From Clostridia bacterium (GTDB lineage: Bacteria; Bacillota; Clostridia; Christensenellales; Borkfalkiaceae): a DNA stretch of 23,337 nt. The first letter of the stretch is position 1; each line of letters starts with the position of its first letter. The DNA is taken from contig JAFVOV010000025.1 of NCBI GenBank assembly GCA_017505675.1, positions 1 through 23,337 on the forward strand, in the 5' to 3' direction. Shown here in pieces: positions 15,937 to 23,110 of the stretch. The position numbers and the translations under genes are program-made. The notes beneath the pieces are model-generated. The model saw only the letters and a list, made by a program, of their open reading frames with translations, was not told the DNA's origin and searched no databases.

Positions 15937-16665
15937 TTACACCAAAAACGGTTGTTTATTTAATCTATGAACAATGATTTCGTCAATTACGGCGTTGCCC
16001 CTGTTTTTAAGTAAAAAGCAAACTATATCTGCAATTTCTTCAGGCATAATCATACCGTCTGGCGTTAAATCAGGTCTTGAAACTTTAACCATATCGGTAT
16101 ACACCCCACCTGGCGATATTGCGTGAACGCGAACGCCCTTTTCGTAAACTTCCGCTGCAAGTGATTTTGTAAAGCCCAAAAGCGCGTGTTTAGACGCTAC
16201 GTAAGCGCTTTGGTTTGGATACCCTGCGTGCGAAACGACTGACGCGATATTTATTATACTTGCCCTATCAGACTTTAATAAATACGGTAAAACTTTTTGC
16301 GTTAAAAGGTAAGGCGCTCTTACGTTAATATTCATTATTTTATCAAAAGTTTCAGCAGGGGTTTTATCAAACGATTGATTTATAGCCATACCAGCGTTGT
16401 TGATAAGAATATCCACACCGCCAACTGATTTTATAACGCTTTCAACGCCCGATTCAATAAAATTATCATCAGTAAGGTTACCTGCAAAAATAAAACATTT
16501 TCCACCTAATTTTTCAACCTTTTCTTTAGTGGCGTTAAGTTTTTCAGCATTATTCCCACCAAAAAGAATAATTTTAACGCCTTCTTTTGCAAGGCTTTCC
16601 GCTATAGCAGAGCCTATTCCGCCGCCACCACCCGTTATCATTGCCGTTCTATTTTTTAAACACAT
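15937..16665 (-). CDS. Short-chain dehydrogenase/reductase (FabG-like)
   Basis: This 242-residue classical SDR has the nucleotide motif TGGGGGIG (11-18), NNAG (89-92) and the catalytic set Asn114, Ser142, Tyr155, Lys159 (YVASK). PGGVYTDM follows at the usual distance. It would be an NAD(P)H-dependent carbonyl reductase or alcohol dehydrogenase. FabG-type 3-oxoacyl reductases and many sugar or steroid SDRs look alike at this level. It lies downstream of a lipid-type gene cluster but beyond a hairpin, so membership of that operon is uncertain. AGGTGA precedes the ATG closely. The C-terminal end (VIDEIIVHRLNKQ) lacks the usual 'GG' of FabG, which weakens a fatty acid synthesis role. Confidence 0.88.
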   Translation of the reverse strand: MCLKNRTAMITGGGGGIGSAIAESLAKEGVKIILFGGNNAEKLNATKEKVEKLGGKCFIFAGNLTDDNFIESGVESVIKSVGGVDILINNAGMAINQSFDKTPAETFDKIMNINVRAPYLLTQKVLPYLLKSDRASIINIASVVSHAGYPNQSAYVASKHALLGFTKSLAAEVYEKGVRVHAISPGGVYTDMVKVSRPDLTPDGMIMPEEIADIVCFLLKNRGNAVIDEIIVHRLNKQPFLV

Positions 16666-16681
16666 AATTCACCTATATATT

Positions 16682-16704
16682 AAAAGCCGCAAATTGCGGC
16701 TTTT
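16682..16704. terminator. Hairpin terminator between the acyltransferase and SDR genes
   Basis: AAAAGCCGC (16682-16690) pairs with GCGGCTTTT (16696-16704). On the - strand it follows the acyltransferase stop and is trailed by TTTTAATATAT, which suits a terminator of the MarR-led operon. Read-through to the SDR gene, 17 bases beyond, remains possible because no separate SDR promoter is evident. Confidence 0.7.
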
Positions 16705-16709
16705 TGCGC

Positions 16710-17456
16710 TTATTTTGAAAGTTTATATTTTCTTTTAGGTAAGTTTTCATAAGGGACAACCTTATGCGCTGGTAATTCTTTTGCAAGCGCCGTAATTTCA
16801 TTTTTCAAATAATCACAAATAGCGACCCTTTGTTCTTCTATCGGAATATTAGGATTAAACTCAACGGGTTCTCCAAATACTACCTTTTTTAAATACGGCG
16901 CGTAATAAGTTGGCACAAAACTTAAAGCCTTACCTGTCTTTTTATAATATAGCCTTGCAACGTCAACGAAATTCTGCTGAAAATCGTTCACTATATCGTT
17001 ATACTCTAAATGATATTCTGGGAATATAACCATATTTCTACCTTCAGCCATCTGTTCAACCGTTGCTTTAAATGTTTTCATAACCCTAATATCGTGATAT
17101 ACCGCTATAGGATAAATATTCTTGAAAACGTAAACGATTAACGGACTTAAAACGCGAGCAACTATTTTATAAAACCAATGCGTGCGTTTTGGTTTATTAG
17201 ACCAAAAATCTTTAAACATATACGCCGGCGCTTCTTTTGTTGAAAGCATTTCGCCTATGCACCAAGTAGTTGCGTGGCTAGACAAATAAAGTTCGGTTAT
17301 AATAGGCCCGTGCGCTTTTGCGTGGTTACCTATAAAAATGCAAGGCTCGGATGGGATATTTTCTTGACCTAATAGTTCATATTTTTTATAAAATAAACCA
17401 ATTATACCCTTAATTATTTTAAACAAAAAGCCTTGCTTTCTCTTTTTACTGTTCAT
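16710..17456 (-). CDS. PlsC-like acyltransferase, non-canonical HX4D motif
   Basis: This protein of about 248 residues resembles 1-acyl-glycerol-3-phosphate acyltransferases. Block I reads GNHAKAHGP with His45, but the position of the catalytic Asp in the NHx4D motif is Gly50. Block III is VIFPEY (Glu147), where the family usually has FPEG. A hydrophobic N-terminal helix and a second apolar stretch near 100-115 suggest a membrane-associated enzyme. The second acyltransferase in this window (20561-21313) shares the NH-x4-G-P variant. The ATG at 17456 is chosen; a TTG one codon upstream at 17459 is equally placed from AAAGG. It overlaps the GtrA-like gene by 11 bases. The acyl acceptor is unknown; a lysophospholipid, an aminolipid or a glycolipid are possible. 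Confidence 0.85.
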   Translation of the reverse strand: MNSKKRKQGFLFKIIKGIIGLFYKKYELLGQENIPSEPCIFIGNHAKAHGPIITELYLSSHATTWCIGEMLSTKEAPAYMFKDFWSNKPKRTHWFYKIVARVLSPLIVYVFKNIYPIAVYHDIRVMKTFKATVEQMAEGRNMVIFPEYHLEYNDIVNDFQQNFVDVARLYYKKTGKALSFVPTYYAPYLKKVVFGEPVEFNPNIPIEEQRVAICDYLKNEITALAKELPAHKVVPYENLPKRKYKLSK

Positions 17457-17904
17457 CAACTTCGACCTTTTCTTCAGCGGTTGCTTCCACTTTTTTCACA
17501 GCAGTATCACAACTGTTGCGATACACGAAAAATCTGGTATATAAAAATTCTAAAACGAAATTAAGCACCATAGTGGATATCATAATAATATATTCGTTTA
17601 CGCCAACTTTTTCAACCAAATAATCCCCTAACACGGTAGTTACGGGTGTAAAAACTGCGTAGAACGCAAGCACCAAAAGTATTGCAATTTTTACGTTGTT
17701 TGCCGCTTTGAAAGTATATTTTCTGTTTATAGTAAAATTCCATAAAATAGATAAAAGCAAACTAGTTAAATACGCCGCCCAGTAATTCCATTTAAATACT
17801 TCTTCAAAAAGCGTAAAAGTGCCTATTTGAATAATCCCCGCGCTTATTGATATAAGGGTAAATTTAACCGCCCTTAAAAATTCTTTTTTAGTAGTTTTTT
17901 CCAT
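17446..17904 (-). CDS. GtrA-like four-helix membrane protein
   Basis: This 152-residue protein has four membrane segments (about 14-34, 40-58, 70-92, 100-122) and the family signature FTINRKYTFK between helices 2 and 3, with EFLYTRFFVY after helix 4. GtrA-like proteins are thought to help move polyprenyl-linked sugars across the membrane for surface glycosylation. The tail is Glu/Lys-rich and variable. It sits between a GNAT protein gene and a PlsC-like acyltransferase gene, 8 bases after the former and overlapping the latter. This suggests that the operon modifies an envelope lipid or glycolipid, but no glycosyltransferase gene is present in the window. AAGGTG with a 4-base spacer supports the start. 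Confidence 0.88.
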   Translation of the reverse strand: MEKTTKKEFLRAVKFTLISISAGIIQIGTFTLFEEVFKWNYWAAYLTSLLLSILWNFTINRKYTFKAANNVKIAILLVLAFYAVFTPVTTVLGDYLVEKVGVNEYIIMISTMVLNFVLEFLYTRFFVYRNSCDTAVKKVEATAEEKVEVDEQ

Positions 17905-17912
17905 AAAGCACC

Positions 17913-19037
17913 TTAAATTTGTTTTTTATAACAACGGCGACGTTTGTGATTTCTTACGTTTAAGCCTTTCCACATACTTTGCACGGCTTCGTTTGATTCA
18001 AGTTCCGGGCCTGTTTCACAATATTTAACGCCGTTTTCAATAAGTACTCCCAAAAGGTGCGCCATAAGTATTGCTGGGATACCTTTACTTTGATAACAGG
18101 GTTTAACCGCCACGAAATACATTTCTAAAACTTCGTTTTTACCCTTTAGCGCTTTAAGCATTCTAAATAGTCCGAAAGGTAAAAGCCTGCCGTTTGATTT
18201 TTTAAGCGCTTTTGCTATTGACGGCACTAAAACGCCAAAGCCGATAATTTCACCTTCTTTGTTTTTTACTGAACATATATATTTAATATTAACTATTGGA
18301 ACGTAATCAGCAAGAGCCTTTTCAATAACTTTATCGGTAAGCGGTACTGAACCGTATAAAACGGAGAAAGAAGTATCGATAACCTTAAAGGCTTCAAACG
18401 CGTCTGCGGCAAGAACTTTCCTATCATTATACACTACTAATTCGTAGCCGTTGCGCTCTTTTAAGTACTTGGTGATTTTTAAATATTTTTCATCAACTTT
18501 ATCGGGCACGGTTAAAAGATATTCAACCCAGTCAACTTCCTTTTCAAGCCCAAGTTTTTTCATATGTTCAATATAATACGGATGATTATAGAAAGTTATT
18601 GACATATTAAATTCATCAAAACCTTCTATAAGCATACCTTCGTGGTCCATATCAGTAAACCCGATAGGCCCGATTATACCGGTATACCCGCGTTCTTTAC
18701 CCCACTCAACGACTTTATTAAATAGCGCTGAAGAAACTTCATAATCGTCAATAAAGTCAAAACGCGTAAACCTTATGTAATTAGTGTTCCACTTTTTATT
18801 AGCGGCGTGGTTGATAAGACCGCCTATTCTACCTACGATTTTATTATCTTTATACGCTAAAAATAAGCGCGTTTCACAAAACTCGTAAGCGGGATTTTTT
18901 ACTTTATTAAAAGTATCCATCTCGTCGTTAAACATAAAGGGAACGAAAGATGGATTCTTTTTGTACATTTTGTTAGGAAAATCAACCCAACTTTTAAGTT
19001 GTTTACGAGTTAAAACTTCTACAATGCTTAAAGCCAT
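17913..19037 (-). CDS. GNAT-fold N-acyltransferase-like protein (YghO-like)
   Basis: This 374-residue protein matches a long GNAT-type family by pattern: FPNKMYKKNPSFVPFMFNDE at the N-terminus, a first acetyltransferase-like core with FLAYKDNKIVGRIGGLIN (about 60-77), the block GPIGFTDMDHEGMLIEGFDE (about 122-142), and NHPYYIEHMKKLGLEKEVDW. A second GNAT-like half follows, with EMYFVAVKPCYQSKGIPAIL (about 310-330). The usual C-terminal block, in which the conserved MW is followed by HKRRR, is recognisable. The acceptor is unknown. The neighbours (DegV, GtrA, PlsC-like) favour a lipid or envelope substrate. The order N-acyltransferase then PlsC-like O-acyltransferase recalls aminolipid pathways (OlsB/OlsA, GlsB/GlsA), but sequence kinship to those is not shown here. 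AGGTGA precedes the ATG. Confidence 0.8.
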   Translation of the reverse strand: MALSIVEVLTRKQLKSWVDFPNKMYKKNPSFVPFMFNDEMDTFNKVKNPAYEFCETRLFLAYKDNKIVGRIGGLINHAANKKWNTNYIRFTRFDFIDDYEVSSALFNKVVEWGKERGYTGIIGPIGFTDMDHEGMLIEGFDEFNMSITFYNHPYYIEHMKKLGLEKEVDWVEYLLTVPDKVDEKYLKITKYLKERNGYELVVYNDRKVLAADAFEAFKVIDTSFSVLYGSVPLTDKVIEKALADYVPIVNIKYICSVKNKEGEIIGFGVLVPSIAKALKKSNGRLLPFGLFRMLKALKGKNEVLEMYFVAVKPCYQSKGIPAILMAHLLGVLIENGVKYCETGPELESNEAVQSMWKGLNVRNHKRRRCYKKQI

Positions 19038-19045
19038 ATATTCAC

Positions 19046-19924
19046 CTATTCGCCCAAAACTTCAGCAAGTGATTTTCCGTTAATTTTTGGCGCTGCGATT
19101 ATTCCAACAGTTCCCGGCCCGCAATGCGCGCACACGTTTATCGGAAGAACGCCTTCTAATATCTTTTGATTTGGATACGCTTTTTTAGCGTGCGACCATA
19201 CGTAATCTAGAACGTCCTCTTTAGCGTCAAAATTAATAACTGTATAATCAAAATCTTGTTCGGGGTATTCTTTTGCAAAATTATCAAGTTCTTCTAAAAC
19301 GGTCTTTTTAACGTGCCTAGTAGTGCCGCTTTTTTCAAGTTGACCGTCAATAAGTTTAATCACGGGTTTAATCCCTAAAGCGTTGCCGATTAACGCAACC
19401 GCAGGTGAAATTCTACCACCGTTTTTAAGGGCGGTTAAATTTTCAGGAATAAAAGTTATGCAAGCCTTATCTTTCCTGCCTTTAAGGTTTTCCAAAATAT
19501 CTTCAATAGGCGTGCCTTTTTCAACTTCTAATTTAGCATACAACACGTGCGAAAGCATTGCCGCTGAAACCGAATAAGAATCCACAACGTAAAGTTTATC
19601 CTTAAACTCCGTTTCCGCAACGTTTTTGAAAAGTTCATACATTGAAGATAATTTACTTGAAATTGTAAAGTGAATAATCTTATCGTAACCTTCTTTAAGC
19701 AATTTTTCAAAATATTCGTATATTTGACCGAGCGGTGGCGTTGACGTTTTTATATCTTTCCCCGAACGCATTGCAGAACAAAGTTCGGCATGATTTATAG
19801 TTACGCCGTCTAAAAATTCTTCGCCGTTAATTATAACGTTTAGCGGAAAAACACTTATGCCATGTTTTTCAAGCAAACCTTTTTTAAGTACGCTAGACGT
19901 ATCAGTTGATATTAGCACTCTCAT
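19046..19924 (-). CDS. DegV family fatty acid-binding protein (FakB-like)
   Basis: DegV proteins bind a fatty acid and present it to the kinase FakA, which phosphorylates the carboxyl group. The family motifs are present: STPPLGQIYEYF near 58, FTISSKLSSMY near 80, VVDSYSVSAAML near 110, LKNGGRISPAVALIGNALGI near 165 and HCGPGTVGI near the end. About 292 residues is normal. The start at 19924 (MRVLISTD) is chosen because it matches the family N-terminus and has GGAG 6 bases upstream. An in-frame ATG at 19936 would add four residues and has only AAGG. It lies 24 bases after the MarR gene and 8 bases before the GNAT gene. The matching kinase gene is 1.4 kb away. Chain-length specificity cannot be read from the sequence. 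Confidence 0.93.
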   Translation of the reverse strand: MRVLISTDTSSVLKKGLLEKHGISVFPLNVIINGEEFLDGVTINHAELCSAMRSGKDIKTSTPPLGQIYEYFEKLLKEGYDKIIHFTISSKLSSMYELFKNVAETEFKDKLYVVDSYSVSAAMLSHVLYAKLEVEKGTPIEDILENLKGRKDKACITFIPENLTALKNGGRISPAVALIGNALGIKPVIKLIDGQLEKSGTTRHVKKTVLEELDNFAKEYPEQDFDYTVINFDAKEDVLDYVWSHAKKAYPNQKILEGVLPINVCAHCGPGTVGIIAAPKINGKSLAEVLGE

Positions 19925-19948
19925 AAAACTCTCCATAAAACCTTAAAC

Positions 19949-20398
19949 TTAATTTTTTGATTTAAGGCTACTTATCATTTGTAAATTATCACTTATTTGC
20001 GCAAGGCATTTATACATAACGTTACGCTCTTCTTCGGTAAGGCCTTCGCTTGAAACGGATAAAACACTATCAATTTTATCGTGGATAATCTTACCTAATT
20101 CTAACCCCGTTTCAGTTAACCTAATAGGTGTTTTATAACGCTTAACGGATGAATTATCACTTGCGATAAAGCCTTTATTTTCCAAAAACTCAACCGAGCG
20201 TGAAAGCGCGCCTTTATCTTCATCACAAAAAACACACAATTCCTTTGGCGTTAAAGGGCCTTCGGTATAGAGATAATAAAGACAAGAAACGTGTGGACTT
20301 TTAAGCCCAAACTCTACCATTTCTTCAGTTTTGATTCGGCGAATATTTCTATTGATTTTGGCTATCAATACCGTAAACGCCTTAAATCGCTCTTGCAT
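19949..20398 (-). CDS. MarR-family transcriptional regulator
   Basis: This 149-residue winged-helix regulator shows the MarR layout: an N-terminal dimerisation helix, the recognition region LTPKELCVFCDEDKGALSRSVEFLENKGFI (about 49-78, quoted in part by its key residues Leu49, Ser66, Leu72), the wing SSVKRYKTPIRLTETG, and a C-terminal dimerisation helix. It heads the operon that includes DegV, GNAT, GtrA-like and PlsC-like genes, so it probably controls that operon and itself. Position and content invite comparison with FabT, the MarR-type lipid regulator of streptococci, but no FabT-specific feature can be confirmed. Cys55 and Cys58 lie in the DNA-binding region and could allow redox sensing, which is speculative. 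AAAGGTG precedes the ATG. Confidence 0.9.
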   Translation of the reverse strand: MQERFKAFTVLIAKINRNIRRIKTEEMVEFGLKSPHVSCLYYLYTEGPLTPKELCVFCDEDKGALSRSVEFLENKGFIASDNSSVKRYKTPIRLTETGLELGKIIHDKIDSVLSVSSEGLTEEERNVMYKCLAQISDNLQMISSLKSKN

Positions 20399-20419
20399 TT
20401 TTCACCTTTAGTAAATATA

Positions 20420-20468
20420 TGTTGATAATTTAATATATTATACCATAAGCAATATAACCGTGTCAACA
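20420..20468. repeat. Inverted repeat flanking the MarR promoter (possible operator)
   Basis: TGTTGATA (20420-20427) is matched on the other strand by TGTTGACA (20468-20461), giving arms that differ at one base and bracket the whole core promoter. The right arm contains the -35 box. A separate 10-bp palindrome, TAATATATTA (20431-20440), overlaps the -10 box. Either could be the site for the MarR protein. Confidence 0.4.
20437..20466 (-). promoter_or_regulatory. Near-consensus promoter of the MarR-DegV-acyltransferase operon
   Basis: On the - strand TTGACA (20466-20461), 18 bases, TATAAT (20442-20437), with TGG just before the -10. Both hexamers are perfect and the -10 is extended. The transcript would begin near 20430, about 32 bases before the ATG at 20398. 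Confidence 0.82.
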
Positions 20469-20523
20469 ATGATTTAATTTTTAGTATCATATTTTTTGTA
20501 AAGATTTTGTTAATAAAAACAAG

Positions 20524-20551
20524 TAAGAGCGCGGCAAAAGCCACGCTCTTA
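20524..20551 (-). terminator. Terminator of the fatty acid kinase-acyltransferase transcript
   Basis: TAAGAGCG (20524-20531) pairs with CGCTCTTA (20544-20551), and after a C/A mismatch GGC (20533-20535) pairs with GCC (20540-20542) around four A. On the - strand the stem is followed by CTTGTTTTTATT. It lies just after the acyltransferase stop at 20561. Confidence 0.82.
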
Positions 20552-20560
20552 ACAAACGAA

Positions 20561-21313
20561 TTATTTTTTCTTATTTTTCTTTACTGATTTTCTATCGTAA
20601 TCTTTAACGTAATTATAATAAAGATTATTGATTTCTTCCTTAAAGCGGTCTGCTATTTGATACCTGTCAAGCCCTTCTTTAACAAAATCTTGAACGTAAA
20701 GTGGCTTACCGATTACCAACAAGCGCTTTTTAACGTGATAGTGTACGGGATAAACAGGAACGTCTTCCCCACGCGTGCGGTAATAATTTTCCGCAAGCAT
20801 TACAAAGCCGGGAAAACACCCTACTAATTCGTCAAAATACCCGTCGTTAGAGTTTTCAGGGAAAACCATAACCGACATATTAGCATCCAAAATCTTACCG
20901 CTATTTTTAATGGTCTGCATAAGTCTGCCGTCAGGGTAACTCGGCATCATCTTCATACACTTATAAACCATAGGCGAAAAACAAGCCATAATAGCCGCTT
21001 TTATAGTTGAGCCGAAAGGTTTAGCGTGTAATTTTTGTATGTATAAAACGTCACGAAGATACCTATATCTACTTTTCCAGTTCCCTAGCATTTGGTACGC
21101 GCCCCATTTTGCCGTAAACTTTGGATAATATAAATCCAAACAAGGCGGACCGCTTTTTGCAGAGTGGTTGGAAACGACTATCGCTTTATCAGGTAATTCA
21201 CCTGCTAAATTGATAATCTCTGGGCGCTTATAAATTAAGCGCATTATAACCTTAAAACAACTGTAAATCGGTTGCTTACGGCTTGGCACTTTAAATTCTT
21301 TCTTTTTTGCCAT
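20561..21313 (-). CDS. Second PlsC-like acyltransferase, non-canonical HX4D motif
   Basis: This 250-residue protein has the PlsC-type layout with VVSNHSAKSGPP (Asn49, His50) as block I and MVFPEN (Glu153) as block III. As in the acyltransferase at 16710-17456, the Asp position of NHx4D is Gly (Gly55) followed by Pro. Both proteins also share an LYxx stretch about five residues on. Whether such proteins are active is not known from sequence, and an alternative catalytic acid may exist. The C-terminus is strongly basic (KSVKKNKKK), which could help membrane contact. It follows the fatty acid kinase gene by 7 bases, so acyl groups activated by FakA are a plausible donor. GGAG lies 10 bases before the ATG. 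Overall length is similar to PlsC. Confidence 0.83.
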   Translation of the reverse strand: MAKKKEFKVPSRKQPIYSCFKVIMRLIYKRPEIINLAGELPDKAIVVSNHSAKSGPPCLDLYYPKFTAKWGAYQMLGNWKSRYRYLRDVLYIQKLHAKPFGSTIKAAIMACFSPMVYKCMKMMPSYPDGRLMQTIKNSGKILDANMSVMVFPENSNDGYFDELVGCFPGFVMLAENYYRTRGEDVPVYPVHYHVKKRLLVIGKPLYVQDFVKEGLDRYQIADRFKEEINNLYYNYVKDYDRKSVKKNKKK

Positions 21314-21320
21314 AATTAAA

Positions 21321-22994
21321 TTACTCCACTATTAAAATAAAGTCGTAAACGTCTTGCTCACCGTCAATTTCATAAAGTTCAATTTGGCTAAACTCTTTAC
21401 GGACGAACGCCGAATACGCCGCGCGTTCGTTTTTGGTTGCGCCTTTACCATACGCAACTATTAAAAACGCCTTTTCATCATCAATAAGTTTTTCAGTAAG
21501 CGAGTAAACCGACTCCATTTTTTCAGGCGTAGAAACTAACATAGTTTTGTTTGTAAACCCTATATAGTCGTCTTTATTAACGCTAACGCCGTTTACCGTT
21601 GTGGTTCTTACCGCTTTGGTAAGCATACCGGTTACCGAAGATTTCATATCTTCGCTTAAATTATTAAAAATTTCATCAGGGTTATCAGACTCATAGTCAA
21701 GCATAGAAAGCGCAGAATAGCCTTCGCCGATACTCTTACTCTCAACAACCCTAATATCTGAATCTTTATACATTGCGGCAGCCTGTTTTGCAGTTAAAAC
21801 TATATTTGAGTTGTTTGGTAAAACGAAAATATAATCAGCATTAACGCTATCAAACGCAGTAATAAAATCTTCTGACGACGGGTTGTTCGTTTGACCGCCC
21901 GATATAACGTAGTCAGCGCCGATTTCTTTAAATGTGTTTATTAAACCTTGCCCCGTTGCAACGGTAACAACGGCGTATTTTCTTCTTGCCTTTTTAACCT
22001 TTTTGTTCATTTCAGAAACGGTGCTACCGCGTTCCGTTTCATTATGTTGCAAGGTCATATTTTCAATTTTTATAGTTAAAAACTCACCGAATTGTTGGCA
22101 ATGTTTTAACACCTTCCACGGCTCTAAAGTGTGAACGTGAACTTTTACCACCGTACCCGTTAAAAACGCAACGATAGAATCCCCAACCGTTCCCAAAAAT
22201 TCTATAAGCGCTTTCACAGAAAAGGCGGATATATCCGTTTTAGAGTGTTGAAGTTGAAGTAAAAACTCCGTACAATAGCCGTATTCCATAACGCTGTTTT
22301 CATTAAACTTCGTTAAGTCTATCGCCTTTTTAGCGCCGTCGCTAGTTATTGCTATTTCGCCAAACGCGTCGTCCCCTATAATTGCCTTATAAAAACCTTC
22401 TATTATGTACACGAGTCCTGCGCCACCGCTATCTATAACGCCGGCTTCTTTAAGCGCGTCTAAAAGTTCAGGCGTATGTTCTAACGACTTTTTCATTTCG
22501 TTTAACATTTCCTTAAAAAATTCACCCGCAGTAGTATCTTCATTAAGCGCGGAATTAACGCTTTCAGCAGATTCCCTTGCCACCGTCAAAATAGTGCCTT
22601 CAACGGGTTCTGCAACTGCGCCGTACGCTCTTTTTACACCTTGCTTTAACGCATGCGCAAAGTCTTTAAGGGTAACCGTGTCACGGTCTTTAAGCCCTTC
22701 AGAAAGACCAAAGAACAACTGCGATAAAATAACGCCTGAATTACCCCTTGCGTTAAAGAGCATTCCGCGCGCAAAACTTTCAGAAACAGCGCTTACCGTG
22801 CCGTTTTCTAGTCCTTCAATCTCATCCACACCGCCTTTTATGGTGAGATACATATTCTCACCGGTATCGCCGTCCGGTATAGGAAAAACGTTAAGGTCGT
22901 TTACTTCTTTAGCATTAGCCTTTAAATTCATTGCGCCCGAATAAAATAAACGCTTTAAACCTTCGCCGTCAATAATTCTGTCGTTACCTGACAT
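21321..22994 (-). CDS. fakA: Fatty acid kinase (FakA/YloV, DAK2 domain)
   Basis: This 557-residue protein should use ATP to convert a DegV-bound fatty acid to acyl-phosphate in the cytosol, feeding PlsX/PlsY or acyl-ACP. The N-terminal DAK2-type nucleotide domain shows NVFPIPDGDTGENM (Asp41, Asp43 for Mg-ATP), ARGNSGVILSQLF near 95 and DSGGAGLVYIIEGFY near 190. The middle domain has YGYCTEFLLQL and VKVHVHTLEPWKVL, with the histidine pair typical of FakA. The C-terminal domain is DegV-related (VTVATGQGL, SGGQTNNPSSED, LPNNSNI). Length matches known FakA proteins. AGGAG, then AAAGGG close to the ATG, supports the start. The co-transcribed gene is a PlsC-like acyltransferase. In many Bacillota this gene follows an Asp23-family gene; here a polymerase gene lies upstream instead. 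Confidence 0.94.
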   Translation of the reverse strand: MSGNDRIIDGEGLKRLFYSGAMNLKANAKEVNDLNVFPIPDGDTGENMYLTIKGGVDEIEGLENGTVSAVSESFARGMLFNARGNSGVILSQLFFGLSEGLKDRDTVTLKDFAHALKQGVKRAYGAVAEPVEGTILTVARESAESVNSALNEDTTAGEFFKEMLNEMKKSLEHTPELLDALKEAGVIDSGGAGLVYIIEGFYKAIIGDDAFGEIAITSDGAKKAIDLTKFNENSVMEYGYCTEFLLQLQHSKTDISAFSVKALIEFLGTVGDSIVAFLTGTVVKVHVHTLEPWKVLKHCQQFGEFLTIKIENMTLQHNETERGSTVSEMNKKVKKARRKYAVVTVATGQGLINTFKEIGADYVISGGQTNNPSSEDFITAFDSVNADYIFVLPNNSNIVLTAKQAAAMYKDSDIRVVESKSIGEGYSALSMLDYESDNPDEIFNNLSEDMKSSVTGMLTKAVRTTTVNGVSVNKDDYIGFTNKTMLVSTPEKMESVYSLTEKLIDDEKAFLIVAYGKGATKNERAAYSAFVRKEFSQIELYEIDGEQDVYDFILIVE

Positions 22995-23061
22995 AAACCC
23001 TTTCTCCTACAGTACAATTTGAAAAACAAAATTTGCCATTTTATTTCATTTTAATAATAGC

Positions 23062-23091
23062 ACTATAACATTAATTCAAAATAAACTACAA
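23062..23091 (-). promoter_or_regulatory. Candidate promoter of the fatty acid kinase gene
   Basis: On the - strand TTGTAG (23091-23086), 18 bases, TATAGT (23067-23062) with TGT before the -10. The -35 overlaps the palindrome at the end of the upstream gene. TTGAAT, 17 bases, TATTAA is a weaker alternative further downstream. Confidence 0.35.
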
Positions 23092-23110
23092 GATAAATTT
23101 ATTTATCTTG
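23089..23110. terminator. AT-rich palindrome over the polymerase gene stop codon
   Basis: CAAGATAAAT (23089-23098) and ATTTATCTTG (23101-23110) are perfect arms around TT; the stop codon of the upstream gene is inside. On the - strand a TAGTTTATTTTG tail follows. It could act as a weak terminator; the stem has few GC pairs. Confidence 0.45.

Noticed and set aside
19949..20398. Calling the MarR-family regulator FabT
   Set aside because: Lipid context is suggestive, but the promoter lacks a clear FabT-type box and no diagnostic residue can be confirmed by eye.
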